A stretch of DNA of 64,000 bases from an uncultured Bacteroides sp. (GCA_902492205.1 CABUKU010000001.1:186001-250000), one strand, 5' to 3'. Shown: positions 16,957 to 25,232, numbered from the stretch's first letter. Notes: generated by a model from the letters alone, not told the origin. Program-made: numbers and translations.

Positions 16957-17589
16957 ATGGAATTGCTCGATATACATACGCATCATTTGCCCGAAAACCC
17001 CGCACAAGCCATATTCAGTTGCTTGCCGCAGGAGTTCAGTCCCGTTCCCGGAGGCTGTTATTCCGTGGGGCTTCACCCATGGTACCTGTCTGCCGACTAT
17101 ATGCAGGAGTGGAACCGATTGGTGGAAATAGCGAAACATCCCCAAGTGCTTGCCATAGGGGAGGCGGGTTTGGATAAGGTTGCAAAAGTGGAGATGGACT
17201 TGCAACAAGAAGTCTTTATCCGGCAAATGGAGCTTTCGGAGCAGACAGGCAAGCCGCTTGTTATCCACTCGGTGCGCACTGCAAACGAACTTATCCGGTT
17301 GAAAAAGAAATACCTCCCTGAAATGCCTTGGATTATTCACGGCTTCCGTGGAAATAAAAACATTGCACGTGAACTGGTGCAGCATGGGTTTTATCTCTCT
17401 TTCGGGGCAAACTACCGGGAAGAAGCATTGCTTGCCGTGCCGGTAGAAAGGATATTCATCGAGACGGATGAAAGCACCGCAGATGTACACACACTGTATG
17501 AAAAGGCGGCGCAAACACTGTCACTTCCTTATAATCAGCTACTCACGTCGGTGCAACAAAACATGAAAGAAGTCTTTTTTAAGGGATAA
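16957..17589 (+). CDS. TatD family metal-dependent hydrolase
   Basis: The 210-aa protein is a short TatD-type TIM barrel. The metal-site N-terminus is LLDIHTHHLPENP, with SVGLHPWYLS, AIGEAGLDK, LVIHSVRTANEL, WIIHGFRGNKNIAREL and FIETDES in order. These supply the HxH, Glu, His and Asp ligands. TatD proteins are DNases or esterases; the exact substrate is not evident. It follows yidD by 14 bases, a conserved order in Bacteroidales. Confidence 0.85.
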   Translation: MELLDIHTHHLPENPAQAIFSCLPQEFSPVPGGCYSVGLHPWYLSADYMQEWNRLVEIAKHPQVLAIGEAGLDKVAKVEMDLQQEVFIRQMELSEQTGKPLVIHSVRTANELIRLKKKYLPEMPWIIHGFRGNKNIARELVQHGFYLSFGANYREEALLAVPVERIFIETDESTADVHTLYEKAAQTLSLPYNQLLTSVQQNMKEVFFKG

Positions 17590-17615
17590 CTGTTGTTAGT
17601 TCAAAGAAAGAGTCG

Positions 17616-17623
17616 TACTTTTG
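17616..17623 (+). promoter_or_regulatory. -7 promoter element of tyrS
   Basis: TACTTTTG, with TTG (17593-17595) 20 bases upstream as the -33 element; 33 bases before the ATG. Confidence 0.65.
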
Positions 17624-17655
17624 TACTTATAAACTTAAAATAATTAAATCATTCG

Positions 17656-18948
17656 ATGAATTTTGTAGAAGAACTAAGATGGCGTGGAATGGTGCATGAC
17701 ATGATGCCCGGCACGGAAGAGTTATTGGCAAAAGAACAGGTTACTGCTTACGTAGGTATCGATCCAACTGCCGATTCGTTGCACATTGGGCACTTGTGCA
17801 GTGTGATGATATTGAAACACTTCCAGCGTTGCGGACACAAACCACTGGCACTCATTGGCGGCGCAACAGGTATGATTGGGGACCCTTCCGGCAAATCTGC
17901 CGAAAGAAACCTTTTGGACGAAGAAACACTTCGTCACAATCAGGCTTGCATCAAGAATCAGTTGAAGAAGTTCCTTGACTTCGATTCCGATGCTCCTAAT
18001 GCTGCTGAATTAGTTAATAACTACGACTGGATGAAAGACTTCACTTTCCTTGATTTTGTCCGTGAAGTGGGTAAGCACATTACCGTGAACTACATGATGG
18101 CAAAAGAATCCGTAAAGAAGAGATTGAACGGTGAAGCACGAGACGGTCTGTCATTTACAGAATTTACCTATCAGTTGTTGCAAGGCTATGACTTCCTTCA
18201 CCTGTACGAAACCAAAGGCTGCAAGTTGCAGATGGGTGGTTCCGACCAGTGGGGAAACATCACTACGGGAACTGAATTGATCCGCCGCACAAACGGAGGC
18301 GAAGCATTCGCTTTGACTTCTCCGCTGATTACCAAAGCCGACGGCGGCAAGTTTGGTAAGACAGAATCCGGTAACATCTGGTTGGATGCCAAATATACCT
18401 CTCCTTATAAGTTCTATCAGTTCTGGTTGAACGTGAGCGACAGTGACGCTGCCCGTTACATCAAAATATTCACTTCCCTCACCAAGGAAGAAATAGACGG
18501 ATTGATTGCAGAGCAGGCGGAAGCACCTCACTTGCGTGTTCTCCAGAAGCGTTTGGCTAAGGAAGTAACCATTATGGTTCACTCCGAAGAAGATTACAAT
18601 GCTGCCGTAGATGCTTCAAACATCCTGTTTGGCAACTCTACATCCGAAGCATTGAAGAAACTCGATGAAGACACACTTTTGGCAGTGTTCGAAGGCGTTC
18701 CTCAGTTCGAAGTATCCAAAGATGCATTGGCAGAAGGCGTGAAGGCTGTCGATTTGTTTGTGGACAATGCAGCTATCTTCCCTTCAAAGGGCGAAATGCG
18801 TAAGCTGGTTCAGGGCGGTGGTGTTTCTTTGAACAAAGAAAAGCTTGCTGCTTTCGACCAAGTGATTACCGCAAACGACCTTTTGGACGAAAAATATCTT
18901 CTGGTTCAGAAAGGCAAGAAGAACTATTATCTGGTTATTGCAAAGTAA
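17656..18948 (+). CDS. tyrS: tyrosyl-tRNA synthetase
   Basis: A class I synthetase of 430 aa. The HIGH motif appears as DSLHIGHLCSVM, the tyrosine-binding core as YQLLQGYDFLHL and GGSDQWGNITTGTELIRR, and the KMSKS loop as KFGKTESGN. The C-terminal S4-like domain (FPSKGEMRKLVQGGGVSLN) is present. It has its own promoter and a strong terminator. Confidence 0.97.
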   Translation: MNFVEELRWRGMVHDMMPGTEELLAKEQVTAYVGIDPTADSLHIGHLCSVMILKHFQRCGHKPLALIGGATGMIGDPSGKSAERNLLDEETLRHNQACIKNQLKKFLDFDSDAPNAAELVNNYDWMKDFTFLDFVREVGKHITVNYMMAKESVKKRLNGEARDGLSFTEFTYQLLQGYDFLHLYETKGCKLQMGGSDQWGNITTGTELIRRTNGGEAFALTSPLITKADGGKFGKTESGNIWLDAKYTSPYKFYQFWLNVSDSDAARYIKIFTSLTKEEIDGLIAEQAEAPHLRVLQKRLAKEVTIMVHSEEDYNAAVDASNILFGNSTSEALKKLDEDTLLAVFEGVPQFEVSKDALAEGVKAVDLFVDNAAIFPSKGEMRKLVQGGGVSLNKEKLAAFDQVITANDLLDEKYLLVQKGKKNYYLVIAK

Positions 18949-18972
18949 TATAGTTGATAATATACAATAGGC

Positions 18973-19009
18973 AAAGGGGCGGAATTCTTATTCCGTCCCT
19001 TTGTTTTTT
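18973..19009 (+). terminator. intrinsic terminator of tyrS
   Basis: AAAGGGGCGGAAT pairs with ATTCCGTCCCTTT around a TCTT loop, followed by GTTTTTT. It lies 25 bases after the stop. Confidence 0.85.
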
Positions 19010-19283
19010 CCCTTAATAACGGCTGTCTGCACTTTACCTTCAAATGTCCATTTAACGTTTAGTTCCCTCATCGTGAGTAGAGTGCGATGAACATTTAACA
19101 TTTCTAATCTCCACTTTATCTTCATAATATCTTCATTTTTTGGCGATAGTATTATCATTGCCGAATGCACATTACTTTAAACTATTGTCATTGCTAATAG
19201 TATGATATACCCTTAAATAAAGAGGATTCATATAGTTGAATTTTCTTTTCTTACGGCATATATTTCTTGATTTCCCTTGAAGA
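19010..19283. other. intergenic stretch without recognised feature
   Basis: AT-rich; no gene seen. It contains a loose inverted pair ATTTAACGTTTAG / GAACATTTAACATTTC but nothing that can be named. Confidence 0.3.
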
Positions 19284-19381
19284 ATTTAGCGTCCCACAGT
19301 TGTGGTACGACCGTCCCACAATCATGAGACGATCGTCCCACATATATGAGACGACCGTCCCACAATTGTGGGACGCTAAAT
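19284..19381. repeat. array of four 22-bp imperfect palindromes
   Basis: GTCCCACA recurs at 19291, 19313, 19335 and 19357, exactly 22 bases apart. Each copy is followed by a mirror half of the type TGnGRCGnnC. The outer ends (ATTTAGCGTCCCACA at 19284-19298 and TGTGGGACGCTAAAT at 19367-19381) are perfect reverse complements, so the 98-bp block is one large palindrome made of small ones. There are no spacers, so it is not a CRISPR array. It could fold as a cruciform or bind a dimeric protein at several sites. Confidence 0.8.
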
Positions 19382-19455
19382 ATGTCCTTACTAAATGGAA
19401 AATCTTCCCGTATCTTTAAAAAAAAATAATATGCTCGTTGTCTGAAATATTTCCA

Positions 19456-19463
19456 TATCTTTG
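19456..19463 (+). promoter_or_regulatory. -7 promoter element of structured RNA unit A
   Basis: TATCTTTG within a segment almost identical to the one at 19711 (TTGTYTRAAATATTTCCA before it and CAATRGTTCTTCTG after it). Confidence 0.65.
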
Positions 19464-19465
19464 CA

Positions 19466-19632
19466 ATAGTTCTTCTGCATAATTCTAATGGGATACGTGC
19501 GGATAGAAAGAACTATTTTTATGTTTATAAGTGAATGATATGGCGTGAGGCTGTTGTTTTATTATCAGTGAGGGGGTATGCCGATACCTAGCAGATAGTG
19601 ATAATTCAGCAGTTTCCACGTCTCTTTTTTTA
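19466..19632 (+). ncRNA. structured noncoding RNA unit A (candidate)
   Basis: No ORF fits. The predicted transcript begins with a hairpin, ATAGTTCTT (19466-19474) with AAGAACTAT (19508-19516). The core follows: GCGTG (19543) with CACGT (19617), CTGTTG (19551) with CAGCAG (19607), ATTATC (19561) with GATAAT (19600), and apical GGTAT (19575) with ATACC (19584). The core is followed by CTCTTTTTTT, like an intrinsic terminator. All these helices recur in unit B with compensating changes. A further conserved hairpin lies at 19638-19663. It could be a small RNA or an orphan copy of a leader element. I know no named family for it. Confidence 0.6.
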
Positions 19633-19710
19633 TATCCGTCTTCATTCCGGGAATTGGGAGGACAACTAAACATTCCTGTAATAATGTACTTCTTGTTTAA
19701 AATATTTCCA

Positions 19711-19718
19711 TATCTTTG
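19711..19718 (+). promoter_or_regulatory. -7 promoter element of structured RNA unit B
   Basis: TATCTTTG, in a context shared with the promoter of unit A; about 315 bases upstream of the ATG at 20035. Confidence 0.65.
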
Positions 19719-19719
19719 C

Positions 19720-20016
19720 AATGGTTCTTCTGTCTGTCTCAGCGTAGAAATACGGGAGAACTGTTAATTTTGTAAATGCGGAAGCGTTACGATATTATTC
19801 CTGTACTATAAATTCGGCGATTTATACACAACCGGGAATAATAGCAACAAGCTTCCACGTTCATTGTTATATACCAAAAGTATATTATGATATGGCGTGG
19901 GGCTGTTGTTTATTATCAGGTTGTGGGTACGCCGAATACCTTAGTACAGATAATAATTCAGCAGTTCCTGCGCTTTCTTTTATATATCCGTCTTCATTCC
20001 GGGAATTGGGAAGACA
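19720..20016 (+). ncRNA. structured RNA unit B, possibly the leader of the 153-aa gene
   Basis: Paralogue of unit A. It has helix ATGGTTCTTC (19721-19730) with GGAGAACTGT (19755-19764), and core GCGTGGGG (19895) with TCCTGCGC (19966). Inside the core, CTGTTG (19903) pairs with CAGCAG (19959), TTATTATC (19910) with GATAATAA (19949), and an apical GGTA with TACC. An extra stem not in unit A lies at 19780-19856: GGAAGC/GCTTCC, ATTATTCC/GGAATAAT and TATAAAT/ATTTATA. The last hairpin, GTCTTC/GAAGAC (19990-20015), ends 19 bases before the next ATG. It may be a cis-regulatory leader or a separate RNA. Confidence 0.6.
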
Positions 20017-20034
20017 ACCAAACCTTTGTGTATC

Positions 20035-20496
20035 ATGTTTGAAATGAACAAGGAAGCTTTAAACCGGCTCACTGAAGAATTGAAAAAGCAAAACCAACTT
20101 GCATTACTTACATTGTTATTGCAAATAGAAAGACGGCTTGATGAGCCGGATTGCCTTAAAATGAGGTTGAGACTTTCCAACTTCGGTTCTCCTCTCAGAC
20201 TTCCCGAACTGACAAATGGAATGAAAGCAAAGGAGGAAGCAGAGGTGAGGGAAATGTCGAGAATTATGGATTCTTATTTTGCCGTGCTCGAATCTTTTGC
20301 CACTCTTTTTAAGGAAGGTTACCTTCAAAAGAAAATGATACTGACCTTTTCCGTGAGCGAAACGCTTAGCAACCTTCGGCGTCATCCCGAACTATATGAT
20401 TACGTAATGTATGAAGATACTTTTTATCCTAACCTTGCATGGTTATACAGAGAGTTGGAGCCTAAGTTCAGCCTGAAGACTATGAATTTAGAGTGA
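20035..20496 (+). CDS. protein of unknown function, 153 aa
   Basis: I do not recognise this protein. It starts MFEMNKEALNRLTEELKKQN and is mostly charged and helical, with no signal peptide or membrane segment and a hydrophobic patch in DSYFAVLESFATLF. Codon use looks like that of its neighbours. A TTG at 20026 is an alternative start, but the ATG at 20035 is preferred. It lies directly downstream of structured unit B, which may form its 5' leader, and is followed by GGTGAAGG repeats. Its odd, long leader suggests control at the RNA level. Confidence 0.6.
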   Translation: MFEMNKEALNRLTEELKKQNQLALLTLLLQIERRLDEPDCLKMRLRLSNFGSPLRLPELTNGMKAKEEAEVREMSRIMDSYFAVLESFATLFKEGYLQKKMILTFSVSETLSNLRRHPELYDYVMYEDTFYPNLAWLYRELEPKFSLKTMNLE

Positions 20497-20617
20497 AGGT
20501 AAGGTGAAGGTAAAATGGAGTTAATGTTCACCCGTTTTTGTCCAATCCATCTAAAGAAAGGGTGATGGTGAAGGTGTGAAGGTTAAATCGGGGAAAGTAC
20601 TATATAAGGTGTTTTTA
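20497..20617. repeat. GGTGAAGG-rich intergenic element
   Basis: GTGAAGGTAAGGTGAAGGT at the start and GGTGATGGTGAAGGTGTGAA near 20570 flank a GTTCACCCG box. This resembles the CTTCACC/GGTGAAG boxes at 4160-4490 and 41850-42163. Confidence 0.5.
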
Positions 20618-20652
20618 TTCCCCTCTTGACAGCCGTGCTCTCAAGAGGGGAA
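20618..20652. terminator. bidirectional hairpin between convergent genes
   Basis: TTCCCCTCTTGA (20618-20629) is mirrored by TCAAGAGGGGAA (20641-20652), flanked by T-rich and A-rich sequence. It serves the convergent ends of the 153-aa gene and the tricorn-like gene. The arms are the same as in the repeat after metK. Confidence 0.65.
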
Positions 20653-20659
20653 AATGTTT

Positions 20660-23600
20660 TTATTTCTTCCCGCTTATTTCTTTAAGCAGTTCATCTACCG
20701 CAGCTTTCAGTTGGGTGTCTTCGCCTTTCACTACTGTTTCGGGCGAATTGGCTACTTTGATGTCCGGTTCCAACTGTGAGTTCTCCAAATAGCTTCCGTC
20801 CGGCAAGCGATAACCGATGATTGGAATACCGAATATCAGTGTAGGATCTTGCAGGTTCTCCCAAGATACACTGGTCATGGTTCCCGGTACGGGCATACCT
20901 ACAAGCTTGCCTAACTTCTGGTGGCTGTACACCCACGGTGTGCCGTGTGCATTGGAGTAGTTTGCTTCGCATTGCAGCATAATGGAAGGTTTGTTCCAAC
21001 GGCGGCTGGGCATGTCACAGGCTTCGCGTCCGCGAACCACTTGGGTGAAATACTTCTTTCCGCTGAACAATACTTCTATGTCTTCATGCAAACGTCCGCC
21101 ACCATTGAAACGGGTGTCTATAACGATACCCTCGCGGTTGTTGTACTTTCCTAGGATGTCGGAGTAAATGGAACGGAAACTGTCGTCGCCCATTGATTCT
21201 ATGTGCACATAGCCCAATCGTCCGTTAGACCATTTATCTACGTCCGCTTCGCGTTGTTTTACCCAGCGGGTGTAGAGCAGATCTTTGAATTTGCTTCCGG
21301 CAACGGGTACTGCTATTTCTTCCCACCGTTCCTTTGTTTCCGGGTTGTAGAGAGAAACAAGTGTCTTTTTGCCTGCTTTCTTGTTCAGCAATGCCGGATA
21401 ATCCGTATCGGAAGTAATTTCTGTTCCGTCAATCTTCTCTATGATGTTTCCTGCTTTGACTTTAGAGCGTGCGTGGTCGAAAGGACCTTTTTCCACTACT
21501 TCGTCGATAAGCAGACCTTTTCCTTTGTGGTTCCAGTCATAGAGTAATCCCAGTTCCGCAGTGGCGTCACCACCCAGACGCGGACGGAAACGGCCTCCTG
21601 TGTGAGATACGTTCAGTTCGCCCAGCCATTCGCTCAGCAGTTCTGCAAAATCATAATTGTTGTTGATGTGGGGCAGGAACTTGCGATAGGCAGCAGTCAT
21701 TGCATCCCAGTTCACTCCGTGCATATTCAGGTTGTAGAAACGTTTCTGTTGCTGTTTGTACACGTGGTTGAACATATATTCCCGTTCATCGGCAAGGTTT
21801 AAATCCATTCCGGCTTTGAAGCTGATAGGTTTAAGCGAACCCGAATTGGCATCCATTTTTTGCATGTTGCTACCCAGAAGGAAGATGTTCTTTCCGTCCT
21901 TATCCATTTCCATGCCTACCCAACCGGCGTTCATCTTGTTGACAAGGCGGGTGTCTTTCTTGCGCAAATCCATTTTCCAGAGGTCGAACCCTTTCTCGAA
22001 AGCCGAGAAGTAATACAGTGTTTCGCCGTTCTTGGTAATAATGGCATCGCCCAGCTTGGATGAATTGGGAGTGAGGCGCACGATGCGGTCTTCGATGTTT
22101 TTCAGTTCAACGGTAATCTCCTTTGCTTTCCCGTCTTTCTTTTCATCTTTGGATTTATCGCCTTTCTTGTCGCTGTCTTTCTTGGCATTCTTTGCTTCGT
22201 CTTTCTTCTTTGCTTTTTCCTGTTCTTTCTCCAGTTCTTTCTGCAAATCATAGTCTTCCTTGCTCAAACGGAACTTGTCATAAGCATCTTGATTAAGGAA
22301 TACTATCATTACATCTTCCAAAGAACCCCATGAGGCATGGTTTCGCATGCCATACCGTTCGGTGCTGAAGAGGATTGCGTTTCCGTCCAGTGCCCAGCGC
22401 GGTGAGCCGCTTACGTATCCGCTGTTTGTCAGGTTGGTAATTTCTCCGCCTTGTGCGCTTACCAAGCCTATGTCCGAATACGGATCGTGGCGGTTGCCGA
22501 TGAATTCGAGTGCAAACCATTTACCGTCGGGCGACCATGTGTAGTTGAATCCTCCCACTGTGTTGTACCATGTGGAGCCGTCGGTCACTTGCCTTACTTT
22601 CTTGGTTTTCATATCCATTACCATCAGTCGGTTTCTATCTTCAATAAAGGCAAGTTCTTTTCCGTCCGGTGAGAATTGGGGATAGGTGCGTTCCACCGTA
22701 GTCGATGGCAGCAACACTTCTTCTTCTATCAGTGTGGCATTGGGAAAGTTGGCTTCTTCCTTGCGTGCAATCTTTGCCAGATAAAGTTCCCAGTTGCCGT
22801 TGCGTTCGCTGGCATAAGCCAATGTGCGGTTATCGGGTGCAAATGATAATCCGGCTTCACGGGCGGCAGTGTGGGTAATCTGTTTGGTTGTGGCATAGTC
22901 TGCCGAGGTAACGAACACTTCGCCGCGCACGATGAAAGCTACTTGCTTTCCGTCCGGTGAAACTGTTGCCGAGGTTGCTCCGCCGTTGATCGTAAACGAA
23001 GCTATGTTGTCTTCGTCGTCACGTACTATGTCTATCTTTACTTTCTTGGGTGAAGCTCCCGGCTGCTGCGTATATATTTCGCCGTCGTATGCATAGCACA
23101 AAGTGTTGCCGGTTCCTGCCGATAAGAAACGTACAGGGTGAGTTTTGAACTTCGATACCGCTTTTACTGCCTGAGGGTTTGTAAGGGCGAAAGAATATAC
23201 ATTGAATGAGCCTTTGTCCCGTTCGCTCAGGAAGTAAACAGTTTGTCCGTCGGCAGATAGAATCGGGTTGCGGTCTTCTCCGGCACGGTTGGTCAGGTTG
23301 GTATGTTTTCCGGTTTTGCTGTCATACATCCAGATGTCTCGTGTAATGGATGAAGTATGATGCTTGCGCCACTCGTCTTCCCCGCCTTTGCGGTCTTGGT
23401 AAAGGAAAGCATCTCCTTTTTTGTTGAAGCAAACAGCTTCGGCGGGAGTGGCAAGCACTTGCTCTGTGCGTCCTCCGCTTACAGGAACTTTATAGAGTTC
23501 GGTCAATGCTCCCGAAGGGAACAATGCACTCTTGGCAGGATCTTGAATTCCGGCAGAGAATAGCACGTACTTTCCATCGGGGCTGAATGTGGAAGGAATT

Positions 23601-23929
23601 TCGGAAGCGGAGTGTGTGGTCAGTCTTTGGGCTGTTCCACCTTCTGCCGGCATAACGAATACGTCGAAGTTGCCGTTGCGGTCGCTTGCAAAAGCTATTT
23701 GCTTACCGTCGGGCGACCATACGGGCGTACATTCATAAGAAGTCTGTGTGGTTAGCCGGATAGCGTTTCCCCCGTTTGCAGGCACTTTGTAAATGTCTCC
23801 TTTATAACAAAAGGCAATCTGTGTTCCGTCCGGTGAAATCTTCACATCACGCATCCACAATGGAGTTTCCGCAACGACGGAAATACCTGCAAATCCTAAA
23901 GCAATGCAGGTTAGGAGTGTTCTTGTCAT
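20660..23929 (-). CDS. tricorn-like S41 family peptidase
   Basis: The 1089-aa protein begins MTRTLLTCIALGFAGISVVA, a signal peptide, so it acts in the periplasm or at the outer membrane. About ten PD40/WD40-like propeller repeats follow (SPDGKQIAFASDRNGNFDVF type). A Lys-rich acidic/basic linker sits near the middle (EKAKKKDEAKNAKKDSDKKG), then the tricorn core, a PDZ-like domain, and a C-terminal S41 serine protease with IVIDTRFNGGGRLHEDI and PVPGTMTSVSWENL (nucleophile Ser). Upstream in-frame codons extend to 24142, but the ATG at 23927-23929 is the one with a signal peptide and lies downstream of the promoter. Confidence 0.88.
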   Translation of the reverse strand: MTRTLLTCIALGFAGISVVAETPLWMRDVKISPDGTQIAFCYKGDIYKVPANGGNAIRLTTQTSYECTPVWSPDGKQIAFASDRNGNFDVFVMPAEGGTAQRLTTHSASEIPSTFSPDGKYVLFSAGIQDPAKSALFPSGALTELYKVPVSGGRTEQVLATPAEAVCFNKKGDAFLYQDRKGGEDEWRKHHTSSITRDIWMYDSKTGKHTNLTNRAGEDRNPILSADGQTVYFLSERDKGSFNVYSFALTNPQAVKAVSKFKTHPVRFLSAGTGNTLCYAYDGEIYTQQPGASPKKVKIDIVRDDEDNIASFTINGGATSATVSPDGKQVAFIVRGEVFVTSADYATTKQITHTAAREAGLSFAPDNRTLAYASERNGNWELYLAKIARKEEANFPNATLIEEEVLLPSTTVERTYPQFSPDGKELAFIEDRNRLMVMDMKTKKVRQVTDGSTWYNTVGGFNYTWSPDGKWFALEFIGNRHDPYSDIGLVSAQGGEITNLTNSGYVSGSPRWALDGNAILFSTERYGMRNHASWGSLEDVMIVFLNQDAYDKFRLSKEDYDLQKELEKEQEKAKKKDEAKNAKKDSDKKGDKSKDEKKDGKAKEITVELKNIEDRIVRLTPNSSKLGDAIITKNGETLYYFSAFEKGFDLWKMDLRKKDTRLVNKMNAGWVGMEMDKDGKNIFLLGSNMQKMDANSGSLKPISFKAGMDLNLADEREYMFNHVYKQQQKRFYNLNMHGVNWDAMTAAYRKFLPHINNNYDFAELLSEWLGELNVSHTGGRFRPRLGGDATAELGLLYDWNHKGKGLLIDEVVEKGPFDHARSKVKAGNIIEKIDGTEITSDTDYPALLNKKAGKKTLVSLYNPETKERWEEIAVPVAGSKFKDLLYTRWVKQREADVDKWSNGRLGYVHIESMGDDSFRSIYSDILGKYNNREGIVIDTRFNGGGRLHEDIEVLFSGKKYFTQVVRGREACDMPSRRWNKPSIMLQCEANYSNAHGTPWVYSHQKLGKLVGMPVPGTMTSVSWENLQDPTLIFGIPIIGYRLPDGSYLENSQLEPDIKVANSPETVVKGEDTQLKAAVDELLKEISGKK

Positions 23930-23959
23930 GTTTAAAGTTATTTTTATGTTGAATCTATG

Positions 23960-23967
23960 CAAAGATA
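23960..23967 (-). promoter_or_regulatory. -7 promoter element of the tricorn-like gene
   Basis: Minus strand TATCTTTG, 31 bases before the ATG at 23929; this excludes longer starts. Confidence 0.65.
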
Positions 23968-24028
23968 AGCATTTGTAGTTTCCGGTAAAAAAATAACGGA
24001 AATATTTGGAGAATATTGTAACAAGCAC

Positions 24029-24036
24029 TATCTTTG
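24029..24036 (+). promoter_or_regulatory. -7 promoter element of tRNA-Gln
   Basis: TATCTTTG, 30 bases before the tRNA 5' end. Confidence 0.65.
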
Positions 24037-24065
24037 CATCGCTTTTTAACAGAAAGCATTTTGTT

Positions 24066-24136
24066 TGTCCTATGGTGTAATGGTAGCACAACAGTTTTTG
24101 GTTCTGTTTGTCGAAGTTCGAATCTTCGTAGGACAA
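24066..24136 (+). tRNA. tRNA-Gln (anticodon TTG)
   Basis: The acceptor TGTCCTA (24066-24072) pairs with TAGGACA (24129-24135) with A as discriminator. The D-arm is GGTGTAATGGTAGCAC, the anticodon loop TTTTGGT gives TTG, and the T-arm GAAGTTCGAATCTTC is perfect. CCA is not encoded. The tRNA has its own promoter and terminator. Confidence 0.95.
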
Positions 24137-24144
24137 CATCAATA

Positions 24145-24175
24145 AAGAAGATACTCAAAAGGTATCTTCTTTTTT
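24145..24175 (+). terminator. intrinsic terminator of tRNA-Gln
   Basis: AAGAAGATAC pairs with GTATCTTCTT, followed by TTTT. Confidence 0.85.
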
Positions 24176-24338
24176 GTTTTATACCTTTCCTTTTTTACTT
24201 CCAAGTTGAACAATATATTCCGGTCTATGCGTACTTTATAGTGATAAAACAGGTGATTTGGAAAAGAATATAGCCCTTTAGTACAAAATTAACAGGTAAT
24301 TAGAACAATATTAGCATCTATATATGTTTTTCTTTTGC

Positions 24339-24346
24339 TATATTTG
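24339..24346 (+). promoter_or_regulatory. -7 promoter element of the kduI operon
   Basis: TATATTTG fits TAnnTTTG, 43 bases before the ATG at 24390. Confidence 0.6.
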
Positions 24347-24389
24347 CATCGTGTACGTAAACGAAGTTATCATTTAAACATATAATGTC

Positions 24390-25232
24390 ATGAAAACAAA
24401 TTATGAAATTCGCTATGCTGCGCATCCCGAAGATGCAAAAAGCTATGATACGAAAAGAATTCGCAGAGACTTCTTGATTGAGAAAGTATTCGCGGCCAAT
24501 GAAGTGAATATGGTATATTCTATGTATGACCGCATGGTTGTAGGTGGTGCAATGCCTGTAGGTGAAGTATTGAAACTGGAAGCTATTGATCCGTTGAAAG
24601 CTCCTTATTTCCTTACTCGTCGCGAAATGGGTATTTTCAATGTAGGCGGTCCCGGTGTAGTTAAAGCCGGTGATGCCGTATTCGAACTCAATTATAAAGA
24701 AGCCCTTTATTTAGGTTCGGGCGATAGAGAAGTAACATTTGAAAGCAAAGATGATAAGAATCCTGCTAAATTCTATTTCAACTCACTCACTGCTCACAGA
24801 AACTATCCTGATAAGAAAGTGACTAAGGCAGATGCAGTTGTTGCCGAAATGGGTTCATTGGAAGGTTCTAACCACCGTAACATAAATAAGATGTTGGTAA
24901 ACCAAGTATTGCCTACCTGCCAGTTGCAAATGGGTATGACCGAACTGCAACCGGGAAGTGTGTGGAACACTATGCCGGCTCACGTTCACTCTCGCCGTAT
25001 GGAAGCATATTTCTACTTTGAAGTTCCCGAAGATCAGGCTGTTTGCCATTTCATGGGTGAAGTAGACGAAACACGCCATGTATGGATGAAGGGCGACCAA
25101 GCTGTACTTTCTCCGGAATGGTCTATCCACAGTGCTGCTGCTACTCATAACTATACTTTCATTTGGGGTATGGGAGGTGAGAACCTTGATTACGGAGATC
25201 AGGACTTCTCTTTAATCACTGATTTGAAATAA
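24390..25232 (+). CDS. kduI: 5-dehydro-4-deoxy-D-glucuronate isomerase
   Basis: KduI isomerises 5-keto-4-deoxyuronate to 2,5-diketo-3-deoxygluconate in the breakdown of unsaturated uronates from pectin or glycosaminoglycans. The 280-aa cupin protein has YEIRYAAHPEDAKSYDTKRI at the start, TCQLQMGMTELQPGSVWNTM and PAHVHSRRMEAYFYFE with the zinc-binding His/Glu residues, and MKGDQAVLSPEWSIHSAAAT. It is first of a three-gene run with kduD and DUF4861. Confidence 0.95.
   Translation: MKTNYEIRYAAHPEDAKSYDTKRIRRDFLIEKVFAANEVNMVYSMYDRMVVGGAMPVGEVLKLEAIDPLKAPYFLTRREMGIFNVGGPGVVKAGDAVFELNYKEALYLGSGDREVTFESKDDKNPAKFYFNSLTAHRNYPDKKVTKADAVVAEMGSLEGSNHRNINKMLVNQVLPTCQLQMGMTELQPGSVWNTMPAHVHSRRMEAYFYFEVPEDQAVCHFMGEVDETRHVWMKGDQAVLSPEWSIHSAAATHNYTFIWGMGGENLDYGDQDFSLITDLK

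Noticed and set aside
16830..17177. 115-aa ORF across yidD and tatD
   Set aside because: Shadow frame of two well-supported genes.
19284..19381. Regularly spaced repeats suggesting a CRISPR array
   Set aside because: The 22-bp units are contiguous with no variable spacers, and no cas genes are near.
19466..20016. Interpretation of the tandem units as 6S RNA, tmRNA, SRP RNA or RNase P RNA
   Set aside because: None of the diagnostic sequences or overall folds of these RNAs is present.
21602..22253. Several plus-strand ORFs inside the tricorn-like gene
   Set aside because: Antisense shadows of a long gene with strong domain support.
23930..24142. Upstream extension of the tricorn-like protein
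   Set aside because: It would precede the promoter at 23960-23967 and bury the signal peptide; it also runs into the tRNA gene.
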